In this document: in pieces, positions 44,868 to 63,100 of the stretch | Layout of the letters: the number at the start of each line of letters is the position of its first letter | Numbering within the stretch: the stretch's first letter is position 1 | DNA from: Oryzias latipes | Lineage: Eukaryota; Chordata; Actinopteri; Beloniformes; Adrianichthyidae | DNA length: 64,000 bases | NCBI RefSeq assembly: GCF_002234675.1 | Contig: NC_019866.2 | Span: forward strand, 11,685,261 to 11,749,260 | Direction of reading: 5' to 3' | Position numbers and translations under genes: made by a program | The notes under the pieces: model-generated | Database searches by the model: none | Seen by the model: the letters and a program-made list of their open reading frames with translations, nothing else | Told to the model about the DNA's origin: nothing

Positions 44868-46610
44868 AAAGCCTATAAGAGATTAGTTGTCTTGAATGAC
44901 AAAAAGTATGTTTCTAATTCCAAACTCATAATTTTTAGATATTTTAACAACAAATATCGTAGCATCACTAATATTGATGCGAACACTTACCAGAACGTGG
45001 TAAAAAAAATGACATTTTACCTGATTTACTATCAAAGGTCGACACGTCAAACATTTTTGTCTCTTAAGGCTTATAGTAAACATAAATCACACCACTGTTA
45101 TGACTCGTATGTTCATTTGTTACCAATAGAATCAGTTTAATTCAGCTCCATCATCTACATAATCTGATTTTAGCAATTTATTAGAAAATGATGGACTAAA
45201 ATATATTTAAAAAAATTTTGAGTGCCTATTGTGGGGTTTTCTTTCATAACCATTTTTTGTGTGTATTTATGAGGTAAACAGTAAAACAAATTTGACAGCC
45301 AATACAAATGAGCCATAAACTGTACCAATTTAACTATTTTTGTCATTTAGTAAAAATTAGGATTAAACAATCAGACGAGTGGAGAAAAAATGTTTTATTT
45401 ACTTTATTGGCTTCTTCAAAAAGTGACAATAGCTTTTTTATTGCATAAAACTAAAACGTCACAACATTGGCTTGAATAACAGCACAGTTTGATATCTGGC
45501 TACAATACCGATGAGCAACATGTACTTTACCCCTGATCTAGTAGTTCAAATACATTTTGTAAATAGGCAAAAAATATATAACTAGCAGTTCTAAATTTAG
45601 TTTTCAGTATATGATGCACAGGCATGCTAGAGCATTAATTACAAAAAGCTAGGCTCTTAGGAAGATTAAGGTAGCGTTAAATGTAGAAGTAAAAAAAAAA
45701 AGATATTCATAGTGTTAGTGAAATGGTACAGTGAGGATGTGTAACGTCTGAAGAAAGATACAAGAATCAAATCAAGATTATAACAAAAAGATGAGTACAC
45801 TCTTTACTACACCGAACTGACAGTAACTTATTTACCTTTATTGGCAGACATAAATGCTCTTCTTTGTGACATTGCTTAGCCAGTAGTGATGCTTACAAAA
45901 AAATCAATGTGCTGCAAAACGAAATTGATAAATGCCCTTAAGAGTGTTAAATGTGCTCTTACTCCCCCGTTACAACACATCTGAACATTTCTGTTCTGAT
46001 TTTGAATAAAGTCATTAATCACCTTAACAGCTGAAAAATCTCAGGAGGGCCTACAGGAGGGAATACTTTTGGTACGTCCAATTGATTGATAGCAGTAAAT
46101 ACTGGAATTAATTGCACCTTCAAAAATATACTCAAATGCTCAGAACGTTACAGGCATCTTTTCTTTTTTGGATTGAACAGATACAGGTATTAGGATTAAA
46201 GTGTTTGGAGGATAATCTGAGGCGAGAAGATGGTTATTTATCTTTGTTTACAGTGGGACGACATAACTGCTTTCACAGAGTAAAGTTGTGACACAAACAC
46301 GCCATTAATCGAAGAGCAGGTCGATCCTTAACTGACAATAAATCGGCTGTTCTCCTTTTTTTCTTTGTTTGAAATACAGTGTGTGCAGAATGTATTTGGC
46401 AACATTTCTTCCACTTAAAACAAAGATTGTAAACGATAAAGGTGGATAACCGGTGGGAGAATATAATGAAGACATTCTACTGTTTTTTACAAAACATCCA
46501 ATCTGTTTAGAAGGCCTCAAGAAATTCATAGCTTTGTCTGTACAGTATACAATTATCAAGGGTTCTCTGAAGTCCAAACCCCTCTCCTACATCTAGGTTG
46601 ATTTTTTTTT
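44868..46610. other. AT-rich spacer between transposon and canonical Rac 3' UTR
   Basis: No exon or delimited repeat was recognised. The part nearest 46526-46610 is the 3' UTR of the canonical Rac gene. It contains a short stretch of about 85 bp that is not shared with the paralogue, flanked by shared sequence. Confidence 0.4.
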
Positions 46611-46753
46611 CATTAAAACAGCTGTAATTACACTTATGGAAGGAAAGAATCTGAAGCACATTGTTTTTACATACTAGTGTGTTTCTCCTGTGAATGCAGC
46701 CGCGCTCCCCACTAGGAGTCACATCCCCTCTAACTGCTGTGCTGCAGGACGTC

Positions 46754-51819
<5,066 letters not shown>

Positions 51820-52222
51820 GTCTTTAATGCAAACCTTTGGACTTTAAGAAGTGAACGGTAAGACCTCCCATGCTCAAGATGGGCTGACAGTGATTTCTTA
51901 CAATCAAACTTGGAACAGAAGTTTAAATTTGGAACAATGTCCAAACAGATAGAAGTTTAGGACTAACTATAGAAATGTTATTATTGATAGAGATGTATAT
52001 ATACAAAACACAACCAAACTATAAATTTGAATCCAGCAGGGATCCACTTGGATGTGTTGGGGTTTAATCATGCCAAATGTGGGTCAGATTTTCCCCTGCG
52101 TGTATGTTTCTATTAATATATTTGTTTATGTGTAGTTATATGAGTGTATATTGGTTGCATCAAATATTTCTTTTTTTAATCTTCCCCTACTTTTCCTTTT
52201 AAAGTATGCGTCCGAAATAAAA
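51820..52222 (+). other. SMIM10-like 3' UTR with AATAAA
   Basis: Non-coding sequence after the stop codon, running to GAAATAAAATACC near 52217, which contains a standard polyadenylation hexamer. Confidence 0.5.
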
Positions 52223-55200
52223 TACCATCATTATCATCAAGCTGGTGTCTCAATGCAGTAAAGTGACGTGTCTTCTTCTCTCCTCATCAGTTCGCCTCAC
52301 AGAGATGTGCTGCCTTTGCCGGTCAAAGGTGGTCATGATGTGCGGAAACGGAGAACCCGGTGAGAACTGACTCATGGATGTGGATTGGAAATAAGCCTCG
52401 TAGTTACTGATCCAGTTTAAACTGTGAAGACTGCCCTGTTCTCTCTCACTGACAGCGACGAAACAAGAAATTGAGAATGAAATCAGATGATTGTCTCTTG
52501 CTTGTACGCTCATTTATCCGACGTGTCTCAGGTCACAGCCAAAATCTGGATGCACTTTGCTTTCCTCTTAGAAAGGTTTATCTTCACAACAGGATATAAA
52601 CAAGCCTGTTTGTGGCTCTGACACTTTACGTGAGGTTGAGATTACTTATACAAGCGGTACATGTTTTTGTTTTTTACAGATATTTGAAGGGAATTTGAGA
52701 CGCTTAGACTGGAAGTCTTGCATGTACAGGATAAGCAGAAATGTTACACTGCTTTCTTCTCATTAACAAGTTCATCTTTTGTGATTCTGTGTCTCAGTAC
52801 GACTGGAGAAATGAAATCATTATTACTTACACTGTTGCGTAACTGTTTGATTGGTTTACTGTCAGGAAATTTTAAAAGGTCTTGAGCACCGATCTCTGAT
52901 ATTTAGAGTCTGTTGCACCAATGAAAATAGTTGAACTTTGAAGAAATAAATGAATGAGAGCAACTTTTTCTTTGAACTATTGTTTTTCATATTTTGAAAC
53001 ATGTTTTAGGTACTGTAACAAAAAATGTTAAATAAGACTATTTAAAATGACTAATAATTAAGAAAAATGTATACGCACCTACACATAGCATTGAAAATGC
53101 AGCAAAGTATGATGACCTAGACTTTTGAGATTGTTCAGGAAAATCGTAAAAAACTACTAATAAAATACATTTGAAAACTGCAAAAAGTGAATTTTAGGAA
53201 AATATGTTAATTTTTTATTTTGCAAAATAAACAAAAATGTCTGTTTAATTTTAGTTGAATGACACATAATTAAGGCTTTCTTGAGATTTGAGCTAGTTTA
53301 ACAGGGAACTTTCCAGCTTTTGATCATGAAAAAAAACCTTAACATTTAAGAAAATTGTTTGTTAAGCTGTGCGGCATTTGTTTGGTTTTGACAACCCTTG
53401 TGACAAAAGTATTTTTGGCTCTTTTTTTCATCCCACTGATAAAAAAAGTATGTATTTTTGTGTACAAATCTAACTTCTTTTTATATGGGCTGGTTTTGCA
53501 GTGGAACCTGAGATCTCTGGAATCAGAGGGCCTCCTGAAACCCAATATCTGCTCTATAAATGCATAGAGATGACTGCTCAGAACTACTTTATATAGATTT
53601 TTCTATGACCTTTCTTTGGTAAAAATCGCATTGAAAAAATGTTTCTTTTTCAGGTTTCCTTTCAAGGCAATTATATCTTTATTTTCTTCAAAACAAACCT
53701 TTGTTCCATTAAAGTCAATCACTGGCCTTTAAAAAAAAAACGTTGGTCCAATTTGAACTAGTCAGGAGCTTTCCAATGGACAACAGTCGGGCTTTGTGTA
53801 AATGATTGTTTCTCTGTATAATTGATATTATACCATAAAAGTGCTACTTCTTTTTCTTCTGCTGGCCAAAGAAGTTGTGGTTGTAGCACTGTCTGACCAC
53901 TAGGGGGAAGCAGCCAATACGTTTTTCAGTGCTTTTACATTGACAATCCTTGTGCTATCCTATGGGGTCAAGATGACCATTGACGTGTTATTCCTACCAT
54001 GAAAAAGGTGGATAAAGGTGAAGAGGATTTCATGTAATCCATGGACACCAGTGAAGATCACAAATCATTGAAGAAAAATGTTCAGCGCACTTTCTAGTGG
54101 GGTCTAGATGACCCAACTTCCAATGTTGCCTAGTGCACAAGGGTTAATGAGCAAAATTCAGCAACTGTCAGTCAGTTTCAGAGTGGGTGAGACTATATCA
54201 TAATAAATTTGTCAAAAAATTCAGGAGTTTATAGCTCCATATATGTTTAGTCTTAAAATACATTTTTTACTTTCTTAGAACTCATCGCAAAGACCAGATA
54301 TGTGATGACACAACCCAGTATGTTTTTTTTCTTCACCTTTAAAAAGAAAAAATTCAAGCTATGTTTTCTTGATGTATAATGTCTCCAGCAAAACTTCCAA
54401 CTAGTCACTCATGTGCCAGGCTGCAGCATAAAACCATCTATAGTTGCCTAGGCAACTCAATTTCCCAGTGTGACAGTCAAACCCCCCTTTTCTAGAAAAA
54501 TAAAAAGAGGATTTATCGCTCGGGGATTTGTTGGGGAAATATTTTAATAGGGTTTTCATAGAGGACTGGCAGAGGGAGGGATGTATAGATGAGGGATAAG
54601 TGAAGTTATCTTTACCCTGTTTTTGCCCACCGACTGTTTGTACCCTCAGAAAAAAAGAGGGGGAGTGGGATAAAGATAAAGTTTAGCCTTTGGCATCCGG
54701 AGCAGCTCACATGTTTTATTGAATGGGTGAGAATGAGTGATAATACTGCAAATGGAAATTGTTATGATGGGACCCATGACTGCAATGCAGTATTTTAATG
54801 TGCAACCCACTTTCACACTCATTAGTCTTTGAGCCCAAATTTAAATTTGTGTGAAAAAATGAAATTCTAAGCTTTTTTCTTTTGGAAATCTGACATCTTT
54901 ATCAATTAAAATCCTTGTTTTTTATTGAATCTCTAAAAAACAACAACATTGTGTTGTCTTAACTCAACAAACCTTATTTTTTCATGCAAAGGTATTTATT
55001 TGGGCAAAATTTAAACACTTGAATCCAATTGTTGGAGACTTGACCAGAAGCTCTTCTTTTTGTTTTCATTTTAGAAATACAAACTATTATAAAAGTTGAA
55101 AAAAATGCATACAAAAAAGTATATACAAATGAAAAAGTACAGCTTTGGAGAATAACTTTTCTGTATTTTTACCAGTAAGCAGTGTTTAGCACAAAAAAGT

Positions 55201-58200
55201 TATGTTTGGAAAAGCTGACATGCATTATTGAAGTGGAGCTGCTTCTCACTATCTCATGTTAAACTTAATGGTTGACAGGAGTCACTATAACTAATGAGGA
55301 CTATCTTTATGCAAGATAAGAAATATGAAGCAGTTTGATATTGCATGCAAAAGACATAGCTATTATCTTCAACAACAAAGTATTTTGTTCATTAAAGTTC
55401 CATCCAGCTCATATAACAGAAAAAACAAAAGTTTTTGACTCAGACCTTTGTTTTATCAAAACCAAAATGCATTCAATTTCATATGTTCAGCTATTTATGT
55501 TTCTGCAGTTTTAGTCAAAAAACTATTTAATGAATTTAAAGTTCCATTTATTAAACAAACAGCTTTATTTGTTCCGGAGTTGAGAGGAATTCATCCCACC
55601 TGACACTGAAGGGTTTTTGTGTGCTTACAACTTTTGAACTTCAGGTAAAATATATATATTTGTAAAATATATATATACATGTTTGAGTGTAAATGACTCA
55701 CACCACATGTAGACTCATTGCTTTGCTGCATTTAAATGATTTTTCTTTATTGATCAGAGTTAACGTCAGTTTGTAACATATGATAAAGCATTTGGAAGAC
55801 ATTCTAACACACATGCATAGACAGAGAACAGACAACCATACATTCATCTAAATGATGTTAGCTACAATGCATTAACGTTGATGGTCATGTAAAGTTTTGG
55901 TGAGACTGTCTGTCTGTATCGGATGCCGATGTTCCCTTTAAAAGCAGTTCTTGCTTTTACCCCAACCTTGCTGATGGAGGCGAAGAAGCATATGCAGCAC
56001 GAGCAAAGCGCTCTCAGGGAGGATATCAAATGCAGTAATGAGATTTGAGCTGACCTGAAAACTATATCAAAGGAGTGGGGGGAGGAGGAGGAGAAGAGGA
56101 AGCAAGAGAACAAGGGAGGAAATTTGGAAGAAGAGGAGGAAGGATGGGTGTTTACATTCACAGATGTCATTTTGTGATCTTGAAATGGGTAAGAGGCTAA
56201 AAAATGACTTAATTAATAAAAATGCAAGTGTAAAATATTTTGAAAAAACCTTAATAAAGATATTATTAAAGACTGCCTTAAAGATTACCCACAATTATTT
56301 GCTTTCCTGGCAGCAATACAAAATATGTGATTTTTTCTAATCTTAAATTTGTAAGTTTTGGTTGGAAAGAAAGACAACATGATGTTCTTAAACTGGTGGA
56401 TATTTTTTTTGTATTTTTTTGTAGTCTCAGAATTAAGAAAAAAAAGTAAATAAACTAGAGCACTAGCTTCAAGTGAACTTGTGTGACCTTATTAACAAGA
56501 ATAATCCCTCTTTGGGTTTTAACTGCAGCAAGTTTTGGAAGGTCGTCCTCCAGACGTGGGGTCTCACTCACAGCTTTACATTCAAGGTCTCTGGCACACA
56601 CTGCCGCCTTTGTGAGCCCACATAAAGACTCCACTCATATGTGTCCTTGGATCCAGTGAATCCGCTCAACTTTGCCCTTCGGTCAGATGATGGCAGGAAG
56701 GACGTGGTGGCGATGCAGGGCTGGATTTTTGAACTTTGGAGGGAGGAGGTCCTGCAACACTCTGTGACCTCTGTCACATTAGCCAAAATGTAGCACCATC
56801 AGCCCCTTCAACAGGAAGAACATGGGGGGCCCTGGTTTTGCTTAATGTTGACTAATAATTGGTGAATTTCCAATTACAAAAGAAGATGTATGTTTACCTA
56901 AGAACTTTGTATTTCTTTATCAGATAAAAGAAAAAAACTATTTTCCATCTCGTCTTTGATTTACCCAAAAAAACTGTCCGTTTTTTTGAAGTGGCACTAC
57001 TAAAGCTTTTTTTTTTTGCCATTATAGATAAACAAAAAGCAAATTGATTCTAAATATTTGTTCATTGATTGTTTAAAGGTTTCCCCACCGTGGTTTAACA
57101 TCGATCTCTATGTGGTTGAGGGCAAACATGAAGATGGAGGAATGTTAATTTCGAAAGACAACTTGTGTGTTTCTAAAAAAACAGCAGAGTATCGAATGAA
57201 TAATTAAAGGAAAGGTGGAAGTCTTACTTTGAAAGGATGTGATTTTAAAGGGCTAGGGGTGCTGGGGGTTGTTTATCTGGGTAATTAAATGTTGGAGGGG
57301 GGGTTGGAAAGGAGGAAGGGGATCACCCCGGGGCATTTTCACAGTGACTGAAGCATATGAAGCGGTTTGACTGCTCAATCAGGTCACGTGAAGTCGGTCA
57401 GGAGCACCACAAATATTTCCCATGATAGTTGTCCTAATCTGTAGAGCGTGCACCACCCCAAGGGTGTTTACTGTCTGCAGCTCAGGAGACAAGCCACACA
57501 TGGTCACTTCAAGCCACTGGTGTATTTTAGTGGTCTTTTTACCCAGTTTTTTTTTTTTTTCATGCAAATCTCAAAAACCCAAAGTACACTCTCTATAATG
57601 TGACTGAGACAGTTTAGTTGTTTAACTGCATACATTTTGAGCCTACGTGTTAATTTTTGTTTATGACTGAGAAAATCTGGGCCATGACGAGGTTCTATTT
57701 ATGAGTCATAAACTCATAAACATGACATTTATGAGGAGCAGAGCAAACTGAATGGGCTTGTGAGAAGCAGACCCAGGAGCATGGAAGCTTTTAATGAATC
57801 TTTCAGTGAGGATGTTCTGTTTGACAAATCCTGCAGTGGTGGGCAGTAAAACATTCATCTAGCCATATTCTCAAGCTATCTGAAAAGTTTTGCACATGAC
57901 CTATTTAACAGTTGTAGTCAATTTCCCAGCTTGCGGTTAGTATGAACTGCTTTACAACAATCCCTCACTTCAAATAGAGGAAGTAAAGGAAAGCGTGGTA
58001 GTTTAGGCCTCAAAACAAGGCGAACTTCCAACAAAATTTCCCGCTAACTAAATATTTCCTATCTACATCCATGTTTTCTCCGGCCCTTGCAACACCAAAC
58101 AAAAAAAGTATCAGGAAAAGTCTGGTACGGCGATTTGTTTTGCCCTTCACAAAGCGTTGCTTATCTCTAAAGTTTCCTTCAAAATACAGGATTATTTCCA

Positions 58201-59700
58201 CAAGAGTTGCTAGAAGCCTAAAAGGCAAAGAAAACAAATACTAACTGATGTCTAAAACCTCATATCCTGTCTACCTCCAAGCAGAAAAAAATCCAAAAAC
58301 TTAGTTTTTTTCATTTCTCTCTTATTTTTATATTTTTTTTACCACTATAGTGCATTAATCTGGATTGTGCTAGACTGATGAATCTCAGGGTTGTGTGTAA
58401 TCCTTTCATTCTGCTGATGTACACTTGCCAAAAAAAAGTCATTTGAGCTTGTTATTGTTCACCGATGCTCTTTCTTTGTTTCCTCAGTGGAATTCCAAAG
58501 CTTCTTTCACATACAGTTTAAGTTAAAAAAAATCCGATTGGCCCAATTAAAATTACAAGAGTGAATAAATCTCTTTTCTTTCTAAATAAGCCAAGAAGTG
58601 TGCGCTAACTTTGTCAGTAGGACTGATTGTGTTATGGCTGGATAACGCCGTTCTGTTTAGATTGGGACTGAGACCCTCTTCTCAAAGTGACACCTCCGAC
58701 TAAATGAATGAAGACATTAAAACATCTGTTCGTGCTTGACCATTCGAGTAATGCACACGGGAAGTGAAGGCACTCCTTCTCCGTGGAAGCAGGAATGCTA
58801 TAATTAAAACCACGTGTGTGGAAAAGAAGCCATCCCTTCAAATATAGGAGTGTGCATGCATGTGATCTAAAAGTGCACTTATTTTGAAATACAATTAGTC
58901 TCTGTGGGATTTTACAATGCCAGCATGCAGTCTGTTGAAAGCATCTCTTAACCCAAACTATTTCAGTTATGTTATGCTTTTGTTTATCTGGCACCTTTAT
59001 TAGTTCAAATAAAAACACAAGTCTAGAATACTGACAAAATAAAAGATTTAGGATTACGGTAAAGCCCCGTAGACTAGTATGGATTACTTGTTATGCATTA
59101 TTAAACTCAAATATCATATACCCTTCTTTACTTTTATTATGATTATTATTATTGTTCTAAATAAACACAGTTATTTTAAAACAACTTTTGTTTAGATCAC
59201 TATTTTAAGCTATGCACTGGTAGGAAAATCATGATATCTAAAAATGTATACATTAGATGATTGCATTTTGCTGAATTTTGCGACTAATTTTTAGCCACAG
59301 AGTTGTGTATGCAGAACTTGAAAATGAAATACAAAGATGGAAAGTGAAAAACTGTTGTTTCAAAGGATGGGTAAGGAATACGTTCAGTAAACCATCCTAT
59401 AATTCAGTTTTGACAGCAGTTTTTCCTCCCCTTTTAGTATGGACTTGAAGAGCATGGCCCACAGCAACTCCCTGTTTGTAAATTCATTCCGGGTGATTTG
59501 ACCAAAGGTCGAACAATCATTATCGATTGGTTTGTTTTTAAATCTCACTGCTGTCTGGAGTCACGTGATACTTAATCGGCATCTAGCGCTGACGTGCAGT
59601 ACGGGCATTGACGTGAGTTAAGGATGGTGACAAAAAAGGTTTCCTGTGTGGTATTTCAAACTAAAAGCCACGTGTTCAATAACAGAATGTGGGATTTTAT
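52223..59700. other. Long gene-poor region
   Basis: About 7.5 kb, AT-rich, with no recognised exon on either strand. Open stretches at 52250-52513 (-) and 56568-56786 (-) are short and not recognised. It contains one short inverted-repeat element (53945-54145), a purine-rich tract (about 56075-56150), simple T-runs, and AT-rich segments around 54850-55700. Regulatory sequence for the downstream gene may lie here but cannot be identified. Confidence 0.5.
53945..54145. mobile_element. Short inverted-repeat element (MITE-like)
   Basis: A 201-bp block with ends AATCCTTGTGC and GCACAAGGGTT, inverted and imperfect. Internally it shows GGGGTCAAGATGACC and GGGGTCTAGATGACCC, a repeated motif near each end. 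It has no coding capacity. The superfamily is not determined because no target duplication was clear. Confidence 0.55.
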
Positions 59701-59739
59701 TTTGGTTGAAACAAAACACACTTCCGGTTATGTCTTTCC

Positions 59740-60121
59740 TTCACCACGGTTAACTTGACGCTACTTTCCAACCTGCTGTGGCAGTGACAGCGGAGTGGAG
59801 GCGCATTTGGAGAGACCTCGGAGGCGAGCTCCGTCACTGCTGGTTAAAATACGACCAGCTTCTCCTCCAGAAACAAATCTCTCTCTCAGTGACGGGGAGA
59901 CAGACGGTGACGGGAGGAGTTGGCTGCCGGCTGTGAGGCGTAAATGGCCACAATAATACCAAAAGAGACGCTGCAGTTAATGAGACTACCTGTATAGCAA
60001 ATGCGCCCTGTGCGTTTTGGACGTATTTCTTTTTATAAGATACACTCGACGGAGGTTTCTTTCTTTTCTTTTTTAATTCTTTGGTCAGTTTTTGAAAGAT
60101 TTTGATCTACCAGCTGCAGTC
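59740..60121 (+). promoter_or_regulatory. GC-rich promoter and 5' UTR of an unidentified + strand gene
   Basis: Relative to the AT-rich flanks, 59750-59960 is GC- and CpG-rich (GGCGAGCTCCGTCACTGC, GACGGGGAGACAGACGGTGA) and leads without stop-rich repeats to a start codon in good context (GTCATGG). This is the usual look of a vertebrate CpG-type promoter. Confidence 0.5.
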
Positions 60122-60140
60122 ATGGACGACGACAACCAAG
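60122..60140 (+). CDS. First coding exon of an unidentified gene (MDDDNQ...), partial
   Basis: A start codon in strong context is followed by MDDDNQ and one base of the next codon (probably Gly), then a consensus donor GGTACGTTGG. The rest of the gene lies beyond the window. Too little protein is visible to name it. The last bases of the window (TTTTGATCTTTCAG) form a polypyrimidine tract and AG, so exon 2 could begin exactly after 64000; the intron would then be about 3.86 kb and the second exon would start at codon phase 1. Confidence 0.45.
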
Positions 60141-63100
60141 GTACGTTGGTTTTTAGTGTCACAACTACCTCTGACTAAAAAACGTGTAAAAATGATAACA
60201 ATAATAATATCAACAACTATTATTATAAATGCAAATAGCTCCAATGACTACATTTACCAAGATTTCTGATGATTTCTCCTGGATTTGTTGAATTTGAGCA
60301 AAAAGATGACTTAAAAGTTAAATGAGGATGAGAGCATCACAGTACTGGAGACCATAGCTTTCTGTTCAGACTTCTAAGTTTTGTTAGTTATTACCCCTAG
60401 ATCTAGCTAAGATCACTTTACTTTGCTAGAATTCATTTTTTTAGCTTTTAGTTTTAAATGAAAGTCCTCCATCAGGGACTATAGCAGACTTGATTGAAGT
60501 ACTTAAAAACACAAAAACTGCTTTGGAAACTTTGAGCAGGGCACTTTCAGAGTGGAAGCACTGACAATAGTGTTAAATAAGAGACTATATGCAGCTATAA
60601 GCCTTATTTTTTAATGCAACAGCATGTAACGCATGATATTGATGGAATACCAGATTTAGAATAGTAATCTAAAACAGAAATTTTCCTGCAGGTGAAATTC
60701 TTTATCCTGTGTGTTCACTCCTGCAGGATATGACTAATTGCAGGGGAAGAACCTACATGGCACCTGGGTATAAAGCTGTTGGTTGAGCGTGGCTCATGTC
60801 CGTGTAGGACCTCAGACATATGTGTGCTGTTATACTGCCAAGCATAGCATTCTATCATGTATGCATGGCTCAAATGTCTTTTTTTTAAATGTACTTTTAT
60901 GCTGATGGCATCTTTTCTCTGTGATGATTGACAGATCTGAAGTGATAGTGTAGTTTATTCTACAGTCTGTTCCTTTTACCCGAAACTCACTGTATTACAG
61001 ATTTAGCCAGAAAATCAGCTTCTTGTGCATTAAACAGCGTTTGCGGCCTAATAGTTGGAAACGAGTTAACACCTACTCACACCCACGTATGTGGCCACTT
61101 TGTGTAAGAGATGGTGTTTGCAGGTATGAGGGGAAAGCAGACCGCGTGACTCGGTGCTAAGCTTGCTTGGATCACAGGGAAAAAAAATGCACTAGGTGAC
61201 GGGTTGGTTAAGAAAGTTTCTCCCATGTTGCCTACACTTTGCCAGGCCACAAGCTGAAAAGGCAGCAGCAGAGTGAGATCTAGTTGTAGCCGCAAAGAAG
61301 CTGAGATGTCTGAAGGGAAATGGGAAATGTTTGAGTGAGGAAGAAGTGCCAGAGTAAAGATGGAAAACTGCCCATGATGGATGGAACACTGCCAAATGAA
61401 AGCCGGAGAAAAAAAATCTGCAATGCACTGAACATTGTTATTGAATCAATCTGTTTTACAGGAGACTCATTCAGTAGAGTATTCTGGCCTGATTTACCCC
61501 CCAAAACAACAAGTTGTCTTCTACAACCAGCTGTCAAACTGGGTCACATTTGCATGAGGGACTCATTTATTCCTCCATTCCTCTCTTTTATCTTTTTTTT
61601 CTTCTTCTTGCTTGGATACATATCCCCAAAACCATCATCTGGAATGATTCACATCCCGCTTTGAGTGAAGCAACACTTTTATGAACTGAACATTTGTCCA
61701 CCGTAACCATAAAAAAAGGGGAAACAAATGCACTGTAGTTCATCTGAAATAAACCCCTTTTCTGTGCATCAGCATCCCATTTTTTCTTGTTTTCTCTGCA
61801 TTTACAGGGTTTACTTTTGGTGAGACGATGGAAAAAAGAATTGAATAAATGCCAAAGGTTTTTCACACCAACTCCCATCTCGCCAACCAAAGTTGAACGG
61901 ATGTGGAGGAACATTTTTACAAGAATGAGCCTCAGATTTGTTGGTTTATCTGTTTGTTCTTTGTCTAATTAAAGAACATGATGACTCACCTTGGCAGAAT
62001 TGTTTGCTCTTTACAAGGTTTAGAGATAATAGATTGGTAGTAATCTGCCTGACACGTGTGGCATTCAGCTTCACAAAGCCTTCTGCTCCGATACTCTCTC
62101 AATGCACAATGTGGGAACAAAAGACCGAAAGGCTGCATTGGAGCTTTGTGGCACAGTGTGGCTTGCTGTAAAGCATTCCTGCTCTGCATGACTGCATTTG
62201 ACAAACTTTGCTTCCACTGCTTCATTACTTTTCATTACGGGCTGCTTACAGTGTGTGCAATGGGGGGTTTGTGGTTTGAATCGGGGCTTCACTGTCATGT
62301 GATGGCTTATGATTTTTTAGGCTGCCGTGCTGAGTGATAACTAGTCATTTAAACTTGGCGGGTGAGTGTGTGTGACTCCATGTTACAGAACGGGGTTAGG
62401 AAGGTCACCGCAACTCAAATCAGGCAGTGAAGTGCTGAAATCTTTGAACGGATCTCTTAGATTATCATGTTTCAGCTGCAGGATGGCTCGAGCAGTTTAT
62501 TGCAATAAATGGGATTTAGGATTCTGGAAAATTAGTTTAGCTTTTCTTCATAGGCCAAAGTCTGTGAAGTGGTGGAGGTGGGAGATCCCCAAACCGTCTG
62601 GGGAGCAGTAAGGCTTTCCAGACTGAGAGGTGGATTCACCTGTGTTCTAGGAATTCAAAGGACCCTAGTTTTAGACATACAGAAGTTGGGACAGATTGTG
62701 AGATGGTGAAAGATCGAGGCTCCAGCTGACAGTGATGGTTTTGTGGTTGTTAAGAACCAGAGGGGCCAGCAGGATGTCAGGGACCCACAGTACAGGTGGT
62801 GTAGTTTAAAAACTTTTTATTTTATTTTTATTTCCTGGTAGTAGGAGGAATGTTGTTGCTTCTTTTCACTGCATTACAGCCAACACTGTGGCTTCCACAC
62901 CTACTTCAGTCAACCTTGCCTTTGGCTCTGACTTTGATTCACCATTTCCAAAGTCCTAAAATTTCTCATAAAGTCTTGACACTTGACACCAAACCTGTTG
63001 TGGTCTCCTAAAGGGGCATTTTGGTGGAGAAAATTCACACAACAGAGACACAAAAAGTAACTTTAAAGTCTTGTTTTGAATTTGATAGCTCGGATTTTTA

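Noticed and set aside
52250-52513. 87-residue open frame on the minus strand near the SMIM10-like gene
   Set aside because: No recognised family, no supporting exon structure; may be chance.
56568-56786. 72-residue open frame on the minus strand in the gene-poor region
   Set aside because: Composition looks protein-like but no family resemblance and no neighbouring exon; left unannotated.
61335-62337. Several open frames in the first intron of the last gene
   Set aside because: Overlapping frames on both strands with no family resemblance and no conserved splice-bounded exon; taken as chance.
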